DNA from: Moniliella sp. 'wahieum'
Lineage: Eukaryota > Basidiomycota > Moniliellomycetes > Moniliellales > Moniliellaceae
Direction of reading: 5' to 3'
Assembly: GCA_003971905.1 (NCBI GenBank)
Contig: RSEE01000049.1
Coordinates: forward strand, 434,001 to 498,000
DNA: 64,000 nucleotides
The notes beneath the pieces were generated by a model. It worked only from the letters and a program-made list of their open reading frames with translations. It searched no databases and was not told where the DNA came from. Of the stretch, positions 1 through 10,225 are shown one piece after another (the stretch's first letter is position 1; the number at the start of each line of letters is the position of its first letter). The position numbers were made by a program, and so were the translations under genes.

Positions 1-411
1 AGTTGCAGGGGCAGCCGTGCTGGAACCAAATCCGCCAAAGCCGGTGGTTACAGGCTTAGCGGCAGAGCCAAAGAGCCCAGTACGGTTGAGTTGGCGGCCG
101 CTGCTGGGCCGCCTGGCCAAAGCCAAAACCAGTGCCAGCGGGGGTTGGGTTCGCTGCGCCAAAGAGGCCGCCAGCGGGAGGGTTGGCAGCAGCGCCAAAG
201 CCGCCAGTGGCGGGCTGGGCGGGCTGTCCAAAGCCTGGGGAAGGGTCAGCGGCGCAAGCGCGGAAGGGGGGATGAGACGTACCACCAAAGCCGGTCTGTG
301 CGGGCTGCTGCTGCTGGGGGGCGCACCGAGACGCCGGTGGCGGGCTGCTGCTGCTGCTGGGTGTTGTGGGTTGGCGGCGCCAAAGCCGCCGAAGCCTCCG
401 CCACCAAACAT
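1..411 (-). CDS. GLFG-type FG nucleoporin, N-terminal part (cut by window edge)
   Basis: Partial gene reading leftwards off the window. The start ATG at 411-409 opens MFGGGGFGGFG, and FG motifs follow down to base 1. They include GLFG-type pieces (GGLFGAANP near 150-180, TGLFGSAAKP near 50-90) separated by Gly/Ala/Pro/Thr/Gln spacers. GLFG repeats at the very N-terminus are the hallmark of the Nup98/Nup100/Nup116/Nup145N family, whose disordered repeats line the nuclear pore channel and bind karyopherins. The reading frame changes about three times in 400 bases, each time resuming FG-rich protein, so single-base errors are more likely than a dead gene. The autoproteolytic and Gle2-binding regions would lie outside the window, so the exact paralogue cannot be named. 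The gene shares an upstream region with the POLD4-like gene on the other strand. Confidence 0.75.
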   Translation of the reverse strand, partial: MFGGGGFGGFGAANPQHPAAAAARHRRLGAPPSSSSPHRPALVVRLIPPSALAPLTLPQALDSPPSPPLAALALLPTLPLAASLAQRTQPPLALVLALARRPSSGRQLNRTGLFGSAAKPVTTGFGGFGSSTAAPAT

Positions 412-957
412 GATGGACGTGGAGGGGAGTGGGGGGGAAGGGGTCCAGGCGCAGGCGGGAGGGAGGGGGGGGGTGCGCTGGGCGGAGGCGGTGGTGGGCG
501 AGAGCTCGGGAGCAGCGGCGCGCGGCGAGGCTGGCCGCCGCAGGACTCGCTTCCTGCCGCCCGGCCTGTTCCGCACAGCAGCGCCCCACGGGGGGGCACT
601 GCCGCCAACCCTACTGCGTTGCGATTTTTCTACGCACTGCATTCTGTCGCCCGCTGTCGCCTGCAGGCAGCACAGCGCCTGCCCGCCCTCCGAGCCATCA
701 CCGGCACATCACACCAGCCTGCGAGGGGGTCTCATGTGCAGGTCACATGTGATGTTGGGACATGATGCATGGCGTCATGCACATGATGGTCCTGTCTCAG
801 GCTGCTGCTGCTCGGGCCGTTGCCACTGGGCACGCCCGTCCCCCCCCAGCGCTCACTTGCTATATGCCCACGACGCCCCTATCTCGCCCTCCACCGCCAG
901 CCCCACCCCTACTTGCACGTGCTTCCCACTCGCTTCCGTCCCACCACCGCATCCCAC
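412..957. promoter_or_regulatory. Divergent intergenic region between nucleoporin and POLD4-like gene
   Basis: 546 bases between two divergent starts. No coding region is supported. Bases 730-790 hold clustered small palindromes (ACATGTGA, ATGCAT, CATGCACATG) of the kind that recur in other intergenic regions of this window. The side next to the nucleoporin is C-rich on the plus strand. Confidence 0.4.
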
Positions 958-1848
958 ATGCCGCCCCCGCGCAAGACGCAGCCTGCCATCCAGCAGATGC
1001 TGTTCCCAGCCGCTCGCCCCACGCACAAGGCCCGATCTGCCTCCGCAGCGCCCAACAGCACCACGGCAAGAGCAAGAGCAAGAGCACGAACACGAACAAA
1101 AGCAAGGTCATGCCCTTGCACCCTCCCCGCCCGCCTCTTCCATTCCCAGTGAGGCAGATCTGACCGATGCGCGCACCTCTCCCGCTCCTCCGCAGGTGGG
1201 GGCCATCAGCAGCGATGCCGACGAGGACGAGGAGGAGTACCCAGATGAGGAGCCAGAAACGAGCAGTGGTGGAACACCTGCCTCTCCTGCCTCTCCTTCC
1301 TCGTCTGGCTCTGTCTCGCTAGCTAAATCGCAGCAGAGCCAACCTGGACGTATTCCCAATGCGCACTCGCCGAAGCGCATGGCGGCGTGGAAACCGTCAG
1401 TTGCCCAATTGCACGATACGGCCAAGTTGCCCGAGCTGCATGGGACGATCCGGCATTCGATGCGTACTGGAACGTAGCCAAGGCCAAGCTACGCTACACG
1501 CAAGTCAAACCTGGTATGCCCCCTACTTTTTGGCCACCTCGCATGCGTTTCCACGACCCGGATCCTAGTTCATGTCGAAGGGGAGAATCGCGTACAGATC
1601 ATGCTGCGAGTGTTTGACCTGGATCCCCAGTGAGCGCCAACCCGCCTCGTCTCTCTATGTGTATTGCTGGCTTGAAGCACTGACTCTTTCTCTAGGTACG
1701 GCCATCAAAAGGCATGACTAGGCTGGCGCGATGGAAGCGGGCTCAAGCGCTAGGGCTCGATCCGCCCGAGGGGGTACGTGCGATGCTGGAAACAAAGCAA
1801 GGCCAGTTGGAGCTGAACCGATCCGTTCTCGAGCGATACTTATTCTAA
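958..1848 (+). CDS. DNA polymerase delta subunit 4 (Cdm1/POLD4-like)
   Basis: Small accessory subunit of replicative polymerase delta. The start ATG at 958 gives MPPPRKTQPAIQQMLFP; QPAIQQML resembles a PCNA-binding box, though it lacks the usual aromatic pair. A low-complexity acidic/Ser-Pro linker follows (about 1210-1400). The C-terminal core is diagnostic: DDPAFDAYW, then VFDLDPQYGHQKAMTRLARW and GLDPPEGV, ending TAA at 1846-1848. The FD..PQYG..T/R..RW..A..LGL.PP pattern is the POLD4 signature. Two introns are clear: 1514-1568 (GTATGC...CCTAG) and 1630-1695 (GTGAGC...TCTAG). A third of about 47-61 nt probably starts at 1150 (GTGAGG, CTGAC branch). One base is missing near 1433, where the frame changes in the middle of conserved sequence. 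The gene converges with CWF19; their stops are 92 bases apart. Confidence 0.8.
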
Positions 1849-1940
1849 GATCCGTGAATCAATCAATGTTGTAACTGGGCATACATATATGTGAAGGGAA
1901 ACAGAGGTACTTTGCAACGAATAGAGCCAAGCGTCATTCA

Positions 1941-4616
1941 TCATTGGTTCAGCATTTTGGTCCAATCGAACGGTGCCCACAACCCAACAAACGTATCCTG
2001 TCGTGCCTTGTGCGCCTTGTAGTCCAACTTGCGAGGCGGCGCCAAAGCCGGGGCTCGCGATCCAACAAAGTACCCAACAACTGCGCTGCAAAGTTGCCCG
2101 GGAAGGCGGCGCGTTCCAGGCCCATAACCCCATCTTTTTGCTCTTCGTCATTGTTACTCATATCGCGATCCACGTCGGGGGCCTCGATCACGGGCCCATG
2201 CGTCGTGCCACGGTAGTCAAATGAACAGCAAAGTAGGGCAAGTGGGCACTAGGCTGCGGCGCATGGGGTCGATCCGGTGTGAAGGGGATGATCTTGCGGT
2301 GCTGACTCCATTCATCACCCGTTTGAGCAAGCTCTTCGCGAAAGTAGGCAGGAAGGTCGTCGGCCAGGTCTTGTGGCACCCCCACACAACTCGAGGTAGG
2401 TTGCTTGTGCCAGCGGAGATTGAGCACCGTCTCAAAAACACCATCTTTCCTTACGTGTGTGGGCGAGTTGTATGAGACACTTCATAAAGTTCTGCGAGCC
2501 ATGTTAGTTGGGAGCACGGCGCGCCTGACAAGTAAAGGAATAACATACCTTGATCTCGTCCCATGAATCGTCGTCAAGCTCGAGCAGGCTCAAGGTATGA
2601 TCGATGGGCACAACGAGGGCATGGATTGGGGCCAAGCTCTCCCGGAGAGGTAGAGTGAGGTATGTGCGGGTCCCCGAGCTAATAGGATCCGTCTCCTCCT
2701 TTTTATGGGACGAAGACGAGTCGGCTTGGTCCAGACAATAGGGCACTCGTCCAACGCTTTCTTCACCCGGGCAAAGTCTTGGATGGCAAAGTTGCGCTTG
2801 AACAATGCACTCTTTTCCCTCCGCACGGCCAGTCGATCGACATTGTCATCCATATAGTCCGCATTCGCGTGGAAGGCAGCGTCACGGGAGATGCTCTGAG
2901 CAAGCATAGCATCGGCACCTTGATCGGGCCCACCCTGGAACCGTTCGGCACGAACCAGGTCGGCAAGAGTCTCACTTTCCTCCTGGGCGTTGTAAGCCAC
3001 AATCTCGCCCGTTTGGGATCACGCACTGGCAGTAGCTGTAGATAAACCAGGTCAGCACATTGAAAAAAGTAGGGTGAAAGGTACTCACATCCTTGGCCTT
3101 TTTGCGCCGGTTCCCTGGGAGCACCTGCTCCTCTCCTTGCGATGTTGGCGTGCCAACGTCATACAAGCGCCCTTGCCCATCAAGAGTAGGAAGTACCCTC
3201 AACTCGACTTGCTCGTCCGGATGTTCCTCATCCTCATGCTGGTGCCCCTCCTGATGAAGAGAAAGCCGCTCATCACCCCTGTCCCCGCCTTCTTGGGCCC
3301 CAGGTTCGGACCCGGCACACGCTGCTTCATATTGCTCCCGCAACTGTGCAGCATTGGGTTGGTTCATCATTTCGGCCTTCATCACTTTAGCACGCAACTT
3401 GTTGAGTTCCGTTGGGGAAAGACGGGACATTTTTTGTCCTTGAGGCAAGGAAGTACCCGCTCGTGTGGGAGCCACCGGTGCAAATACAGATGGGATGGGG
3501 GTGGACGCTTGTGGGCGGGAAGTCAGGCGTTCTTGACTCGATCCCCGGCTGGGAGCGTTGTCCACCCCAGCACTACTGGGGGCTGGACTCTGGGTGTGGA
3601 GGTACGCGATCGTAGAAGACTCGAAGAGCCTGGCTTACGGAAGAGCCAGGGCGTTGGAAGCCGACGGGTGGGGTGCCCGTACGGGAGGAAGAGACGTCGT
3701 GAACCATGATCCCCGTGGTAGGGGCGTTGCTGCGCGGCAGATCGCGACTATTGCCCGGGGGCTGAACAGTCTTGTCTCCATCCAGCCAGCGTTTCTCAGC
3801 CCTAGCCCATTCGAAGGCGGCTAAGCCATTGTACTGTTCCAGGGCAACCTCCTCTACAGGCCGTCCTTCCTCCTTAGCCCGCTCAAGCACCCGACGAAGT
3901 TTAACCATGCGCCACTTGTACCCTGGTCCCCCAAATTGAGCCTCCTCCTCCTTAGGGGCAGACGCGGAGTACTCTTCGAGTGACTTTCCCTCCTTAAACT
4001 GAAGGTTGATTTCCCTCTCGGACACGTGAAGCTTTCCTGCAGCCGAATCTGCAGCCGCCTTGGCCTTCTCCTGCAGCCGCACAGGCTTTTCCTTTGCTTT
4101 GCCCAGGGACGAGAAAAAATCCATCTCGTCCCCAGCGCCATCGTTTCCCGATCGTTCGTGAGGGGGAAGCATCCAGTCGTCCCGCTTCAGGCCTGTTGTT
4201 GTATTGTCTCCCGTAGTACGGATGGGCGCAGCAGCAGCATTCTGATTGGGTCGATCTGGATTAGCCTACAGCAGCAGAGGAAGGACAGCCAAACGCACGG
4301 GTTCCTCAGACGTGGGCTGCTCATCCTGGCGCCTCCGCTTGCTGGAGGAGGACTGGTGGGTATCTGGAGACCGATGGCGACGGGACGGTCGACTGCGGCT
4401 GCTGTGCCCATGCCCATGCTCGCGCTCGCGCGCGCTCGCGTTCGTCGTGGGGACGGCGACTGGAGCTGTGGCGGTGGCTGGAGCTGGAGCTGTGGCGGTG
4501 GCTGTGGGAGTGGGAGTCGCTGGATCCGGTGGTGTGGTGGCGGTCATGGCGGTGGCGGTGCGATCGCGTGGAGCCGTGGTCGGGGAGCGCTTTCGGCGCT
4601 CGTCGTCGTCACTCAT
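1941..4616 (-). CDS. CWF19/CwfJ family spliceosome and lariat-debranching factor
   Basis: CWF19-like proteins associate with late spliceosomes and assist debranching of intron lariats in the nucleus. The start ATG at 4616 gives MSDDDERRKRSP and an Arg/Ser/His-rich N-terminus. The GLKRDDWMLPPHE motif lies near 4195-4155 and TLDGQGRLYDVGT near 3160. The CwfJ C-terminal domain 1 follows: CPYC zinc ligands near 2750, LPLRESLAPIHALVVP, and DDDSWDEIK before an intron. Domain 2 (LPYFAVHL, FPGNFAAQLLG, APFDWTKM) ends at the TGA at 1943-1941. Introns are visible near 3020-3085 (GTGAGT...CTACAG) and 2490-2550 (GTATGT...CGCAG). A possible 33-nt intron lies near 4270. At least four frame breaks sit at homopolymers: G5 at 3578-3582 looks one base too long, and GGG at 2751-2753 is one base short, which splits the CPYC motif. 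Function is inferred from the family. Confidence 0.9.
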
Positions 4617-5089
4617 GATGGTGGCGGGGCGGGGGGCTAGGACCCGGCAGCGCCTGGAGCGCAGGGGCGGAATGGCGGCTGGGGGCGGGCGGAACAGGCG
4701 GGGCGGGGGGAGAGCGGGCGAGGACGGAGAATGTGTCAGCGGTCATTGGCAGTGCGCGTCATGCACCCTGCATGCTGCTGTGACGTGGCGAAGACAACAC
4801 CTGCGCTTTGGGATCGTCACGCGCCAGCGTCATGCATCATGCGTCTGGCCTCCGACATTCGACGGGAGAACGCGCGTAGGACGCCGCACGGGGGCAGTGA
4901 GGCGAGGGGTGGCCAGGTGCAGCGCAGCAACAGACGAGCGCAGCGCCAGAGGCCGTATTTTTTTCTCGCCTGCGCCCGCCCGACTTGGGGCGACGGCAGG
5001 GCAGCACGCCCAACGGAGGCGCGGGGACGCGGCACCTCTTCCTCCTGGCCACCACCTCCCCCCCCCCCCCCCCCCCCCAACACACCGCC
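4617..5089. promoter_or_regulatory. Divergent promoter of CWF19 and J-domain gene, with a 21-base C run
   Basis: 473 bases between two divergent starts. The plus strand carries an uninterrupted C run at 5058-5078, ending 11 bases before the chaperone start codon, so it would be in the 5' leader of that mRNA. A CATGCATCATG palindromic cluster lies near 4831-4841. I see no convincing TATA box. Confidence 0.45.
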
Positions 5090-6494
5090 ATGGCTGCTCC
5101 CGACGCTGCTGCTGCCAAGGACAAGGGTCCTGCCAACATCAACCGCGATGGCTTTAAGGTTGCCGACATGGAGTACTACGATCTCCTGGCGTCCGCGCCG
5201 ACGCACGACCCCTCGAGCTGAAGAAGGCTTATCGCAAGGCAGCCATCAAGAACCACCCTGACAAGGGCGGTGATGAGGAGACATTCAAGGTAATTGGAGA
5301 AGCATACCGTGTCCTGTCCGACAACAACCTGCGTGCCGACTACGACAAGTACGGCAAGAAGAAGCCGACAGACGAGGTGGGCATCCACGAGGCCACCGAG
5401 ATGGTACGTAGATCTTCTTGGGCCCCACATGGTTTGCGGCGCGCTGACACTAGGACTAGTTTGGCAACTTGTTTGGAGGTGAGGCGTTTGTCGACTACAT
5501 TGGCGAATTGTCCATGTTTAAGAACATGACCAAGTCGGCCGAGATCATGATGACCGACGAGGAGCGCGAGGAGGCCGCCGCCGCCCTCCGCGGGGATGCA
5601 GACAAGGAAAAGGAGAAGGAGAAGGAAAAGGTTGCTGGCTCTGAGGCCCTCCGATTCAACAAATGTGTCCGAGTCTGACCCTGATAAGAAGGAGAAGGAG
5701 AAGGAAAAGGAAAAGGAAAGGCGCGCAAGGGCCTTACCCCTGAGCAGAAAGCCAAGCTCGAGGAGCTGGACAAGGAACGCGAAGCCGATCAGGAAAAGCG
5801 GATTGCAGACTTGACCGAGAAGCTGAAGGGGCGGATCCGTCTTTTCGTTGAGGCCAAGCATCCGGGTGACAAGGACGACCCCGAGACTCAATTGTTTGAG
5901 AAGAAGATGCGCGAGGAGGCTGAGGATCTCAAGCTGGAGTCGTTCGGTGTTGAGCTGCTCCATGCGATTGGTAGTGTCTACCTGACCAAGAGCAGCATTT
6001 GGATCAAGACCCACAAGAACAACTTTTTGGGTGTTGTCGGCTTCTTCAGTAAGCTCAAGGAGAAGGGCTCTGTGGCGAAGGAGACTTGGGGCCTGCTCGG
6101 TTCGGCTGTAAGTGCTCAGATGAGCATGGAGGACATGGCGCGGAGGCAAGAGAAGGGTGACATTCCCGAAGACGAGATGCGTCAGCTGGAAGAGGAGATG
6201 AACGGCAAGATGCTCCTGGCGACGTGGAAGACGACCAAGTGGGAGATTAGCGGGGTGCTCCGGAAGGTCCTGGATCGCGTTTTGAACGAAGAGAAAGTGG
6301 ACAAGAAGACGCTCTTGAACCGGGCCAAGGCGATTGCGTTCATTGGGGCCATTTACAAGCAAGTCCAACCGGACCCTAACGACGAGCAACGCGAGCTCGA
6401 GCGTCTCATGGCCAATGCCCAGAGTAAGAAGCACAAGAAGAAGTCACACTCGGTGCACCAAGTGAACCCCTCTCAGCCTGCTGCCTCCGAGTAA
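5090..6494 (+). CDS. J-domain co-chaperone with DnaJ-X C-terminus (Caj1/Djp1-like)
   Basis: Hsp70 co-chaperone. The start ATG at 5090 gives [13 protein letters not shown]. The J domain follows ([38 protein letters not shown]), with the invariant HPD that stimulates Hsp70 ATPase. An intron at 5404-5459 (GTACGT...ACTAG) separates it from [21 protein letters not shown] Lys/Glu low-complexity tract lies near 5605-5720. The long DnaJ-X region ([47 protein letters not shown]) ends at PAASE and a TAA. This arrangement matches yeast Caj1/Djp1-type proteins, which act in the cytosol, some in peroxisomal import. Frame breaks occur near 5210 inside the J domain and as a compensating pair near 5640 and 5718 in A/G-rich sequence. 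The intact HPD and conserved C-terminus argue for a working gene. Confidence 0.9.
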
Positions 6495-7694
6495 GCCGTC
6501 TCCCTCCACCTGCCCCCGAGGGAAATCTCTACCTTCGCTTCTTTCCCAGATACCGCCGACACTCCATTGAGGTCTCTTTCCTTGCACCTGGACGTTCGGT
6601 CCCCCCCATCCTCTTTCTCTTTCCCCTTTCCCCGCTCGCGTTAGCAATCTCTATAAGTTGACCACATTCCTTCTTCATCGGATATGGAGAATCATCTCTC
6701 ATAGGGACCTTCACAGAGCAAGGCGTTTACTAAAAGTGGGGGCGGGGGGGGGGGGGGTGAATCCTAATTATACGGCATGTGAATCGGATCGATGGATGCA
6801 TAAAATAGCACAAGTGTAAATCACAAGAATTGGCTTCACTGAACCAAGCTTGCGCTGGTTCATAATGTCGATGCATCATCGACGTTGCCCACATCCATTG
6901 CCAAATGATGTCGTTCAGGATAATATCAAAGGTCTCGATCGATGTCTGCTCGATGTGGGACCGGTAATGGCCTCCGGCCCAGAATCTGGCTCCTGTGCCG
7001 CAGACTTACAAGTGGGCACGAAAGGTTCTCCCAGTCCCTTCAATGCCAGTGCCGCTATGTGAAGCGGAATCTGCTTGCGGACAACATATAGGCTGGGTTG
7101 GTCCGCAAGCGAACAATTTCAGGTAGAATGAGAGCGCCTCCATCTCGTAGCTCAGGGACATGTCCACATCCTTAGGGTCTGGTCGTATCCGATGCCCGGG
7201 CAGGAGGACGAGCAGGCAAGGCTGGGGGAGCCGCTTCTGTCTGGCCGTCAAACCCGCTTGACATATCTGCGTTGCCATGAAGACGACTAATGGCAGGCAA
7301 AACCTACGTTCTTTCAAAACCATTTCGCAGCTGGCTTGTTGGCTTTCACGTTGAACGTTCAGTTGAACGTTGAATCAACGTTCCATTACGTTGATAACGT
7401 TGACGTTGAATCATCACATGTGACATGTGACATGTGATATCAGTGCATCATGCATCAGACAAGCTCTTGGGAACTTCCGCCGATTAACCGATTCACGACT
7501 CCTGTCCGTCCAGCCACACAAAAACCCCAAGATGCTGTGCTCCTCAAGTACCTAGTAGTGCACCATTATGTGGGGCGTGCGTATCAACCGAATTCATTGT
7601 TCCCGCGCGGGCCCATCCCCACATCACGATTCTGGCCAGCCCACGTAATCCCCTTCCCTCCACACCACCACCGCCGCCCACCGCCAAGACAGCC
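6495..7694. other. Intergenic region with G run and palindromic heptamer repeats
   Basis: The 3' flank of the chaperone gene, then a region without a firmly supported gene. A 14-base G run lies at 6744-6757. Bases 7345-7410 are built from repeated AACGTTGA-type words. 7416-7436 is exactly three copies of ACATGTG. A weak minus-strand coding candidate at 7006-7323 is listed separately. Confidence 0.5.
7006..7323 (-). CDS. Possible small protein gene, unrecognised
   Basis: An open frame of 105 codons from an ATG at 7323. It opens with a hydrophobic stretch (LPLVVFMATQ) and contains GHRIRPDPKDVDMSLSYEME. In other frames of the same strand the sequence continues with protein-like text (IPLHIAALALKGLGEPFVP near 7060-7010, then GGHYRSHIEQTSIETFDIIL near 6960-6900). 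A GTAAGT donor-like site lies near 7010. The pattern could be a small multi-exon gene with one or two frame errors, but I recognise no family and the codon signal is weak. It may not be a gene. Confidence 0.2.
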   Translation of the reverse strand: MVLKERRFCLPLVVFMATQICQAGLTARQKRLPQPCLLVLLPGHRIRPDPKDVDMSLSYEMEALSFYLKLFACGPTQPICCPQADSASHSGTGIEGTGRTFRAHL

Positions 7695-8398
7695 ATGAGT
7701 CCCACTCTGTTTGAACAATTCCAGCAACTCCCCAACGTCTCGCTTGGGGCTGTGCCTGCGGCTGCGGCGCTCGCTGCTTCGTACGTCCTCCTGCTTGCCT
7801 GCAACAAGTGTGTACTGACTCAGTGGGGCACAGCCCATTGGTACGCTGTCTTCCTCGCCATGCGCAAGAAGACGTCTCCCCCATGGGACGTTGCCAACCC
7901 GCGCATATGGGTTAATGGCCTGCAGTACCGCGCTATGTTGGAGCGTACAGGAAGAGGTGAGCAAAAAGCTTGCCAAGCACGAATGGCTCATCCTCCAAGC
8001 CGAAGCCGCGCAGGCCAATGCGTTCGAACACTTGCCTATGTTTGCTGTGGCAATGGTACGTATTCTTCCAAGCGACTCTTGTTAGTTCTGACAAAAGGGT
8101 GCACAGTTAACTGGCACGGTCGCAGGCCCCTGCTCCGTTCATGAACGGTGTCGCTCTCAACTACTTGGTCATGCGCCTCTTCTAACTTCTGTTACCTGAA
8201 GATTCAAAAGGGAGACCTAGCTCTGCTCCGTACATTGGTCTTTTGGGTGATGTATACCCCACTCTTGTGGGTCTTTGTCAAAAGGTACGTCTTCTTGTCG
8301 GTTACTTGGCGTAGAAGTGGATCTGACCGAATCATCACTGATCTACAATCCTCCTTGCGGACAGTTCGCTGGCATTTACCAAACAGCAGGGCAAATAA
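7695..8398 (+). CDS. MAPEG-family integral membrane protein
   Basis: MAPEG proteins (membrane-associated proteins in eicosanoid and glutathione metabolism) are four-helix membrane proteins of about 150 residues; many are glutathione-dependent. The start ATG at 7695 gives MSPTLFEQFQQLPNVSLGAV, then a first membrane segment (AAALAASYVLLLA). The family core is clear: NPRIWVNGLQYRA, then AQANAFEHLPMFAVAM, matching the A..NAFE..P.F.. signature, followed by LNYLVMRLF and a C-terminal helix LVFWVMYTPLLWVFVK. Introns lie at about 8057-8126 (GTACGT...CGCAG) and 8285-8364 (GTACGT...GGACAG). The last exon encodes SLAFTKQQGK and the TAA at 8396-8398. One-base breaks occur near 7950 and 8183. The substrate cannot be inferred. 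Confidence 0.8.
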
Positions 8399-9038
8399 GC
8401 CAAGCTCTCGTAACTGTACCTATAACAAACCAGGTTGCCCAACAATATATGCATCGGCTGCCTGGACTGATAGGGATCACAGCGTGAAGAAAACGACAGG
8501 AACCACGACTCGGCGCGTCAACATCGGTAGATGGAACTTGGTACTTTGGTGCTACTTGAAAAGGTGGTCTCTGTCATAACACTATCCCTGCCTGCGTCCT
8601 AAACGAAATACACGAACGCCGAATCGACCTGAACAATCCTTCGCCCCTCACGTCCTAAGATGAGAGAAGGGTTGATAGCAAATTGCACGTGAGGTGCAAC
8701 AAAAATCTCTATTGCCTGAGAGTCGAGCACGCTAGGCCAGGGTTGATTGCATTCCCTCTGAGTAGGACGTAGGCAAGGATAACACCTCTGGCTCCCATTG
8801 AACGATGACAGGTAACACGGACGACAGACCTGAGTGGGTAGCCTGCGACGGACGCTCGAGGACCAACTATATGGCAAGCAAAATGATCAGGCGAAGCATA
8901 ACATTGCCATATTTTGGGATTGGTTGAAGCCTGTCCATGGCGAGCTCCGTTTATCTGAAGCCGCCAGGACAATGTACGAGTAAGGGGGACCTAGGGGGAC
9001 AACAAAATGAGGGAAGACAGGGAGTATTAATACAACCA
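8399..9038. other. Intergenic region, no gene seen
   Basis: 640 bases between the MAPEG stop and the eL31 stop, so this holds two 3' flanks. Short open frames on the minus strand show no family features. No repeats of note. Confidence 0.5.
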
Positions 9039-9642
9039 TTACTCCTGGTCAATGACGACCGTCTCAAGCCCCTTGAACGAAGTGATGCCAAAAGGGAGTG
9101 GCCACCACGTAGAGCTTCTCTTGGCGTCCTCATCGTCGTTGCGCTTGCGCTCCAGGCGTACCCGAATCCGACGGGGCACCGACTTGACTCCCAACTTCCA
9201 AATCTCCTCGTTGAGCTTAGGGTCGATGCGAACATCCTTGACGCTCATCGCGCGCTGGGCAAAACGACCACCTCCTTAATGGCGCGAGGGCCGTCTTCTT
9301 GTCCTGCATGCGGAACACGCGCTTGGCCAAGTGGATCGTGTACTCGCGCTAACCCAGATGAAACAGAACAAGTCAGTCAGTCAGGCCAGACCAGAGGAGA
9401 CGAAGCCAGGTCAATGATGCGCACAGGGCAAATAAAGCCAAGCGTGAACTCAACGTGTCCAACGCTCTCGACGATTTCTCCCTCAGGGGAGCCGGGGTAC
9501 TAGATAGGACCAGCACCGAGGCGTCGACCGGCAGACCTTCATGCACTTTGGCATGCGAAGGACGGCATTCAGAGTCCCAGCAGGATACTCACGGTCACGA
9601 CGTCCTTGAGGACGGAGCGCTGGTCTTCTTGGTCGGGGCCAT
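9039..9642 (-). CDS. RPL31: 60S ribosomal protein eL31
   Basis: Structural protein of the large ribosomal subunit near the peptide exit tunnel. The start ATG at 9642 gives MAPTKKT, then RSVLKDVVT at the end of exon 1, which is followed by a GTGAGT donor near 9594. Exon 2 starts at REYTIHLAKRV near 9360 after a GTTAG acceptor, so the intron is about 235 nt, long for this window. The C-terminal part is highly diagnostic: MSVKDVRIDPKLNEEIW, SVPRRIRVRLERKRNDDEDA, ending TVVIDQE. Three small frame breaks occur: in exon 1 near 9620, and two in the RAIKEVV/AQRAM region near 9250-9290, one beside a T4 run. An intact product of about 115-125 residues is expected for the family. Confidence 0.9.
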
Positions 9643-10225
9643 TGTGGAGCAAGTGATGAGAAACGTTAGGTGGATGGATGAACGTGGCAGGGGCTGAAGG
9701 CGCCACATCAAGCAGGCGCGTATGCCCGCCGCAACGAGCCTTTTATTGCGCCTCGAAAAGCGATAGGGTGGGTTGGGTTAGACTCGTGGGCTTGGCGAAG
9801 CCCTCACGGAGTTTACATTTCAATTCGCATTATTTCCAAAACATGGCATGAATATTGAAGCGTCAAAGCTAGTGACTTCAGTGCTGCTAGTGATGTACTC
9901 GAGTAGTCTGGGTAGAATATGACCTGCATCATGCATCAATCCGCATCTCCACCAGACAAGTGCAGCGGCATCAAGGCCATTGTGAGCATTGAGCATGAGC
10001 CTACCGCGTGTGCATGTGCTTGCTACACCATCCGCTGTCGTGTGTTTCATTCTATCAATTGTTCCTGTCGTGCCAATGTGTGTGGCTCGTGCATTACGGC
10101 AACGATGGGAACATCGTTTCAATGGGAGCACGCCAGGAAAGCCTATGGAGTGAAGTGGAAACTCGAAACGGGCATGCTTTTGTACGAAAGACAACGCAAG
10201 ATTATGGCACAGGGCACCATGGCCA
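9643..10225. promoter_or_regulatory. Upstream region of RPL31 and 3' flank of EBP2
   Basis: 583 bases between two tandem minus-strand genes. It must contain the RPL31 promoter. A GCATCATGCATCA palindromic cluster lies near 9926-9940. No coding region is supported. Confidence 0.4.

Noticed and set aside
17-1477. A 486-codon plus-strand open frame starting at 17.
   Set aside because: Its first half is antisense to the FG nucleoporin and low in protein character. Only the part after about 1200 matches the POLD4-like gene, which has its own start at 958.
4266-4298. 33-nt intron in CWF19 (GTGCGT...CTGTAG).
   Set aside because: The splice signals and frame fit, but 33 nt is shorter than the other introns, so I mention it in the gene entry without listing it as certain.
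5090-6494. Interpreting the J-domain gene and other broken genes as pseudogenes.
   Set aside because: Conservation is kept on both sides of each break, catalytic motifs are intact, and the same kind of break affects essential genes throughout the window.
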